A stretch of 10,433 nucleotides of DNA from Sanchytrium tribonematis. Its lineage: Eukaryota > Sanchytriomycota > Sanchytriomycetes > Sanchytriales > Sanchytriaceae. The position numbers were made by a program, and so were the translations under genes. Numbering within the stretch: the first letter of the stretch is position 1; each line of letters starts with the position of its first letter. Below the pieces are notes generated by a model. It worked only from the letters and a program-made list of their open reading frames with translations, was not told the DNA's origin and made no database searches. Location: contig JADGIG010000298.1 in assembly GCA_018985235.1 (NCBI GenBank), positions 1-10,433 of the forward strand. Direction: 5' to 3'. Below are positions 7,314 through 10,433 of this stretch, one piece after another.

Positions 7314-7556
7314 ATGGGCCAAGACGAATTTGTTTTGCCAATATATCAAGAGAACGAAGAGCTTAAAAAGCAAATAAGAGATATGCTTCAATATATAAGA
7401 GAACTGCAAAGTAATCACAGCAACTCTAAGAATTTATTTGAAATTATTTCAAAATTAATCTATGGGGAAATGCTGGAGAAGGGTACACAGACAACAGAAA
7501 TTCAGCCAGGTCTAAAATCCAAAAGCTTTAAGCGTAGTTGGGACAAAATAAATTAA
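7314..7556 (+). CDS. Small coiled-coil protein with a candidate dynein light chain (LC8) binding motif, family not recognised
   Basis: I do not recognise the family. The product has 80 residues. Residues 12-34 form a likely coiled coil with L17, I21, M24, I28 and L31 at regular a/d spacing (QENEELKKQIRDMLQYIRELQ region). A second, more hydrophobic helix follows at about 40-54. Residues 56-60 read KGTQT, a textbook [K/R]xTQT site for LC8-type dynein light chains. The tail is basic (KSKSFKR). ATG 7314 is the first ATG of the frame. It begins 46 bp from the divergent GMF start and ends exactly at the base before the stop of the convergent Rad60-like gene. AATAAA sits five bases before the stop ends. 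This fit to the local architecture, plus the clean coiled coil, argues that it is a real gene. LC8 binding is inferred. Confidence 0.72.
   Translation: MGQDEFVLPIYQENEELKKQIRDMLQYIRELQSNHSNSKNLFEIISKLIYGEMLEKGTQTTEIQPGLKSKSFKRSWDKIN
7547..7552 (+). terminator. AATAAA just before the stop of the coiled-coil gene
   Basis: AATAAA covers parts of the Lys-Ile-Asn codons immediately before the TAA at 7554-7556. There is no gap to the convergent Rad60-like gene, so the signal has to lie inside the coding region. Confidence 0.5.
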
Positions 7557-8312
7557 TCAAGCCAAGTAAATCACATCGCCTTCCTCTACATCAACTGTTT
7601 GACTTGTATCTACTTCCCCATCAGCTGTGTCAATGCGGTCAAATTTATCTACATTGAATTTTTCTTTCATTTTTATAATAAAGTAACCAATATCCAAAGG
7701 ATTAGGTACATTGACATTAATTTCTTGCTTTTTATATTTTACCAAAATAGAGATTTTGGGGGTTTCTTGCTTAATATGCACGCCTAAAATGACTGTTTTC
7801 ACATGCTTCGCAAGCAAAAAAGGCTGAATTTTAGAACCGCCAATTGTTAAAGATTCTATATCGACATTGTAATCTTTACAGAAAGTTTGACAAATAGGTC
7901 CTATTTCTGCATTCGAAGCAACACGGTAAGCCTTTTCGTTGTTACCAGCGACAAAGATTAATGTACAAAGAAGTTCCTCTTGATCGTCAACAAAAATTTC
8001 AATAATTTCCGAATCGCTTTTCTTTTGTTTTTTCTTAATTCGTTTAGAGTGTCTCTCAACGTCTACCTGATCCAACTCTTCATAATATTTGGAATGATCT
8101 ACCATCTCTAAGTTAATGGTGTCTTTGGTTTTTCTTATGGAATTATCAGAAATAATCACAATATCGCTTTGGCTATCATTATCACTACTAGAGTTGTGCA
8201 CACTAATAGGCCGTTCCCAGAACTTCGGCTTCTTTCCAGTAGGCTTTTTAATTGTCAGATCCTCTTCAAAAGAGAGATAAGGTTCTTGAATACAGTCGGA
8301 GTCGGAGCTCAT
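7557..8312 (-). CDS. RAD60: Rad60/Esc2/NIP45-like protein with two C-terminal SUMO-like domains
   Basis: The product has 251 residues. The RENi family (Rad60, Esc2, NIP45/NFATC2IP) acts in SUMO-dependent DNA repair and genome stability in the nucleus. The N-terminal half is acidic, Ser-rich and low in order. It includes DIVIISD (50-56), a good SUMO-interacting motif preceded by a Ser/Asp run, and a basic segment RIKKKQKK (91-98) that could be a nuclear signal. Two ubiquitin-like folds follow: about 114-180 (LCTLIFVAG onward) and about 186-251 (ISILVKYKKQEINV onward). The second ends with DGEVDTSQTVDVEEGDVIYLA, which fits the SUMO pattern DG..I....T...L...D.D.I.V. There is no C-terminal Gly-Gly, so it is not a conjugated modifier. 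The stop abuts the coiled-coil gene's stop with no gap. Family call is moderately firm; orthology to one member is not resolved. Confidence 0.72.
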   Translation of the reverse strand: MSSDSDCIQEPYLSFEEDLTIKKPTGKKPKFWERPISVHNSSSDNDSQSDIVIISDNSIRKTKDTINLEMVDHSKYYEELDQVDVERHSKRIKKKQKKSDSEIIEIFVDDQEELLCTLIFVAGNNEKAYRVASNAEIGPICQTFCKDYNVDIESLTIGGSKIQPFLLAKHVKTVILGVHIKQETPKISILVKYKKQEINVNVPNPLDIGYFIIKMKEKFNVDKFDRIDTADGEVDTSQTVDVEEGDVIYLA

Positions 8313-8423
8313 TTACAAAGAGAGTGTTTTAAAAAATAGGCAGCATTTGGCGAAACCTAAAATAATCCTGTAATCTCTATCTGTACTGAAAACGGCCAAT
8401 AATTTTTAATATTTTGAGATTAT

Positions 8424-8453
8424 ATGGAGCTTTTAATCGGAGATATGTTCTAA
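8424..8453 (+). promoter_or_regulatory. Upstream reading frame (9 codons) ending one base before the DUS1 ATG
   Basis: An ATG at 8424 opens MELLIGDMF and stops at TAA 8451-8453; a second in-frame ATG at 8445 gives only Met-Phe-stop. The DUS1 ATG is at 8455. If the transcript starts upstream of 8424, ribosomes would meet this frame first and would have to reinitiate or skip it. The transcript start is unknown. Confidence 0.3.
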
Positions 8454-8454
8454 C

Positions 8455-9498
8455 ATGTTAGATCAAATCACTTGGAAAGGAAGGAAGCCACTCATCTTAG
8501 CTCCTATGGTTGAATATTCGCATCTTCCTTTTAGAATTATGGCTCGCAGATACGGCGCTGATTTAACCGTTACTCCAATGATTCACAGTAAAATGTATCA
8601 ACAGCCGAAATATAGGCAAAAATTCCAATTGAGCGACAAAACTATTGCACAGATATGCGGAAACAATGTAGAAGATGTTTTGGCAACTTGCAGGCTACTC
8701 GAACCATATGTATCTGGTATTGACTTGAACTTGGGGTGTCCTCAAGGAATTGCAGCTAGAGGTAATTATGGAGCTTTCTTGATGGAAAGTCCTACTAAAG
8801 TATCAGAAATTGTCAAAGCCATGTCATCACATATTTCAGTTCCGATTTCGTGTAAAGTACGGGTTTTCGACGATTATTCCTCTTCGCTGAAATGGTGCAA
8901 CTTACTTGTCGATTCAGGCGCTAAAACAATTACAGTTCATGGTCGTACGAGAAAGCAAAGAGGTCAAAATAGCGGACTCGCTGATTGGAATCAGATAAAA
9001 AGGTTAAAGGAAGAGTTAGATGTTCCAGTAATTTCAAACGGTAATATTTTATACTCAAGTGATATAACAGAGTCTTTTAATTACACAAATTGTGATGGCC
9101 TTATGATTGCAGAGACTTCCCTTTATCATCCCGGGATATTTAGTGGGAAAATTAAGCCTGTATGGGACTTTGCTAGGGAGTATTTGGAAACTTGCTATGA
9201 ATATTCACCGGACACTAGCATTGGAACTCAGAGAGGTCATATATTTAAATTTTTTAGGCATTTTTGCAGACTAGATAATGATTTGTCTATAAAATTATCA
9301 AAATCTAGGGATCTAATCCCAATAATCGACGAATGGGAAGATAGGATCAGATCTCGTCACGAAAATATTGTGGAAGAGGCTTTTGATTATGACTTTCCGG
9401 TTGACCATACTGGTTATCGCCAAATTCCAATTTATTTATCTCAACCTTATATAAGAAATCCCAGCTTGGGAGCATATGTACCTACTGTGTCACCGTGA
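8455..9498 (+). CDS. DUS1: tRNA-dihydrouridine synthase DUS1 (positions 16/17 type)
   Basis: The product has 347 residues. It is an FMN- and NADPH-dependent enzyme that reduces uridine to dihydrouridine in the tRNA D-loop. The TIM-barrel start LILAPMVEYSHLPFR (13-27) binds flavin. NLGCPQGIAARGNYGAFL (92-109) carries the catalytic Cys95 and is the Dus1 form of the motif. CKVR (133-136) supplies the active-site Lys134. VHGRTRKQRG (161-170) and ISNGNI (193-198) are the next flavin and phosphate sites. DGLMIAE (214-220) takes the place of the more usual DGVMSAEG. The C-terminal helical tRNA-binding domain covers about 240-347 (HIFKFFRHF). It starts 142 bp from the divergent Rad60-like gene and is followed after 47 bp by the CBM48 gene. 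A short upstream reading frame ends one base before this ATG. Assignment firm. Confidence 0.94.
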   Translation: MLDQITWKGRKPLILAPMVEYSHLPFRIMARRYGADLTVTPMIHSKMYQQPKYRQKFQLSDKTIAQICGNNVEDVLATCRLLEPYVSGIDLNLGCPQGIAARGNYGAFLMESPTKVSEIVKAMSSHISVPISCKVRVFDDYSSSLKWCNLLVDSGAKTITVHGRTRKQRGQNSGLADWNQIKRLKEELDVPVISNGNILYSSDITESFNYTNCDGLMIAETSLYHPGIFSGKIKPVWDFAREYLETCYEYSPDTSIGTQRGHIFKFFRHFCRLDNDLSIKLSKSRDLIPIIDEWEDRIRSRHENIVEEAFDYDFPVDHTGYRQIPIYLSQPYIRNPSLGAYVPTVSP

Positions 9499-9503
9499 AT
9501 AAA
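9498..9503 (+). terminator. AATAAA overlapping the DUS1 stop
   Basis: The hexamer begins with the final A of the TGA stop. Cleavage would be expected in the 47-bp gap before the CBM48 gene. Confidence 0.6.
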
Positions 9504-9527
9504 TTTTGGTTTTCAATCTAATCCTTT

Positions 9528-9542
9528 TCCCCTTGAAAAATT
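9528..9542 (+). promoter_or_regulatory. CT-rich element before the CBM48 gene start
   Basis: TCCCCTTGAAAAATT matches the element before the ataxin-2 gene at nearly the same distance from the ATG. It lies in a 47-bp gap that must also hold the DUS1 cleavage site. Confidence 0.35.
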
Positions 9543-9545
9543 CAC

Positions 9546-10160
9546 ATGAGAATTGAAATACAGGGCCATGAAAGCGCTAAAAAAGTAGCAATCAAAGGAG
9601 AATGGGACAATTGGACTAATGAAAATGAACTTGCACGTTCTGAGAATGGGTTTTCAATTGATTTAGACATTCCCTCTGGAAACTATGAGTTTAAATTTAT
9701 TATTGATGGGGATTGGCAAATTGTCGATGATTATGAAAAAAGTACATCACAGGGGTATGAAAATAATATTTTGGTGGTAAAAAACGAGAGCGCAGCTAAG
9801 GTTAAAGAAGAAACACTTGCGAATTCTTTACCTCAAAGTAGCACTGAGATCACGAATGAGAAGGAAGATTCTAAACAGTCCGCTTTAAATTTGAAAGAAA
9901 GTCAAAATTCAGTCGAGCAAGCTTCTAAAAAGCCAGCTCCAAATTCCAAAGAGAGCCCACGTGAAATTAGAGGTGAATCTGTTGAGCAACTTATTGACCA
10001 ATTCGACGCAATCAAAGTGAACCCTCCTGTGCTTGAGAAAAAGGATTCGAGAATTAACGAAGTTGAAAAGCCATATTTTGAAGAAAAGAGAAAAGAAGAG
10101 AAGCATGACAAATTCGGAAAATCGTTGAAAAAACGGTTTTCTAAATTTTTGGGGAAATAA
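9546..10160 (+). CDS. CBM48 (AMPK-type glycogen-binding domain) protein with a charged tail
   Basis: The product has 204 residues. Residues 1-80 form a carbohydrate-binding module of the CBM48 (AMPK-beta/isoamylase N) kind: VAIKGEWDNW (14-23), GNYEFKFIIDGDW (45-57) and ENNILVV (72-78). Compared with the AMPK-beta glycogen-binding domain, the two ligand-stacking tryptophans (W23, W57), the lysine (K50) and the asparagine before NI are kept, while the leucine and threonine of the ligand loop are replaced. After the module comes about 105 residues of polar, probably disordered chain rich in Ser, Glu and Lys. The final 15 residues are basic and amphipathic (FGKSLKKRFSKFLGK). There is no AMPK-beta C-terminal domain, so it is not an AMPK beta subunit. 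Yeast Crp1/Mdg1 are known CBM48-plus-tail proteins and are the nearest comparison. Glycan binding is inferred. Confidence 0.78.
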   Translation: MRIEIQGHESAKKVAIKGEWDNWTNENELARSENGFSIDLDIPSGNYEFKFIIDGDWQIVDDYEKSTSQGYENNILVVKNESAAKVKEETLANSLPQSSTEITNEKEDSKQSALNLKESQNSVEQASKKPAPNSKESPREIRGESVEQLIDQFDAIKVNPPVLEKKDSRINEVEKPYFEEKRKEEKHDKFGKSLKKRFSKFLGK

Positions 10161-10161
10161 A
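10156..10161 (+). terminator. AATAAA overlapping the CBM48 gene stop
   Basis: The last Lys codon AAA, the TAA stop and the next A form AATAAA, the same arrangement as at SSC1 and ataxin-2. Only 12 bp separate it from the convergent KDEL gene. Confidence 0.6.
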
Positions 10162-10172
10162 TTGCATTGTGT

Positions 10173-10433
10173 TTACAGTTCATCTTTACTTTTTGATTTT
10201 GGCGCTGATTTCGATGTCCCTTTATATTTTGTCAACCACTTTTTCAAATCATCATACTTTTTCAAATCACCGTCATATTTAGCAACTTTTAGATCTCGCT
10301 TTTGAATCACCAACTGACTAGGAATCACGACAAGACCTTTGCCAAATTCACCTATTAAAGTTTTGTCGCAACTAACGGCAAAGTCTATTCTTTTGGTGAA
10401 TTCTAATGACAAACATTTCAAAGTTGAGGTTAC
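10173..10433 (-). CDS. ER-lumen thioredoxin-fold (PDI-like) protein ending in KDEL (partial, N-terminus off the right edge)
   Basis: 86 residues are visible and the frame stays open to the right edge, so the start lies outside the window; a TTG at 10421 is not the start. The protein ends SKSKDEL, the classic ER-retrieval signal recognised by the KDEL receptor. The preceding 70 residues follow the second half of a thioredoxin fold: FTKRIDFAVSCDK, then LIGEFGKG, then IPSQLVIQKRD, then YDGDLKKYDDLKKWL. This resembles the non-catalytic thioredoxin-like domains of protein disulfide isomerases and of thioredoxin-containing DnaJ proteins. No CxxC is visible in this part. A Lys/Ser-rich linker joins the domain to KDEL. 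Which ER family it belongs to cannot be decided from this fragment. It converges on the CBM48 gene with 12 bp between stops and has no AATAAA near its own stop. Confidence 0.75.
   Translation of the reverse strand, partial: VTSTLKCLSLEFTKRIDFAVSCDKTLIGEFGKGLVVIPSQLVIQKRDLKVAKYDGDLKKYDDLKKWLTKYKGTSKSAPKSKSKDEL

Noticed and set aside
9902-10183. Minus-strand frames opposite the CBM48 protein tail
   Set aside because: They are complements of a Lys/Glu-rich coding stretch, without recognisable features, and conflict with the KDEL gene end.
1-10433. Introns, tRNA genes, mobile elements, CRISPR arrays or an operon-like functional module
   Set aside because: All genes read through without interruption, no cloverleaf or terminal repeats were seen, and the gene functions are unrelated. 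The common feature is packing, not a shared pathway.

Overview
The window reads as nuclear DNA from a compact, AT-rich eukaryotic genome. It holds eleven genes, two of them cut by the window edges, and no introns were needed to read any of them. A CFAP52/WDR16 gene implies that the organism builds a motile cilium or flagellum. Ataxin-2, SWD1/RBBP5, GMF, SEN54, a Rad60/Esc2-type protein, DUS1 and mitochondrial Hsp70 fit an opisthokont. A flagellum together with such dense packing suggests an early-diverging zoosporic fungus, for example a Rozella-like (Cryptomycota) genome. That placement is inference from gene content and was not tested by search. TAA (8) and TGA (2) are the stops seen; no gene ends in TAG.

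Layout, left to right: CFAP52 (-, 3' end off the left edge); SWD1/RBBP5 (+); ataxin-2/PBP1 (+); mitochondrial Hsp70 SSC1 (-); a short SEN54-like tRNA-splicing endonuclease subunit (+); GMF/AIM7 (-); an 80-residue coiled-coil protein with an LC8-type TQT motif (+); a Rad60/Esc2/NIP45-like SUMO-like-domain protein (-); DUS1 (+); a CBM48 protein (+); and the C-terminal part of a thioredoxin-fold protein ending in KDEL (-, 5' end off the right edge).

The genes are not functionally linked as an operon would be. They cover chromatin (SWD1), mRNA control (ataxin-2), mitochondrial import and folding (SSC1), tRNA processing (SEN54, DUS1), actin (GMF), flagellum (CFAP52), genome stability (Rad60-like) and the secretory pathway (KDEL protein). 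What unites them is the architecture. Gaps between coding regions are 0 to about 190 bp. Four convergent pairs are separated by 21, 1, 0 and 12 bp, and one divergent pair by 21 bp. Seven of the ten visible gene ends carry AATAAA overlapping, or within a few bases of, the stop codon, so the polyadenylation signal appears to be built into the end of the reading frame. Several starts are preceded by a short CT-rich block. No stretch longer than 300 bp lacks a gene. I see no tRNA, rRNA, mobile element or CRISPR array.
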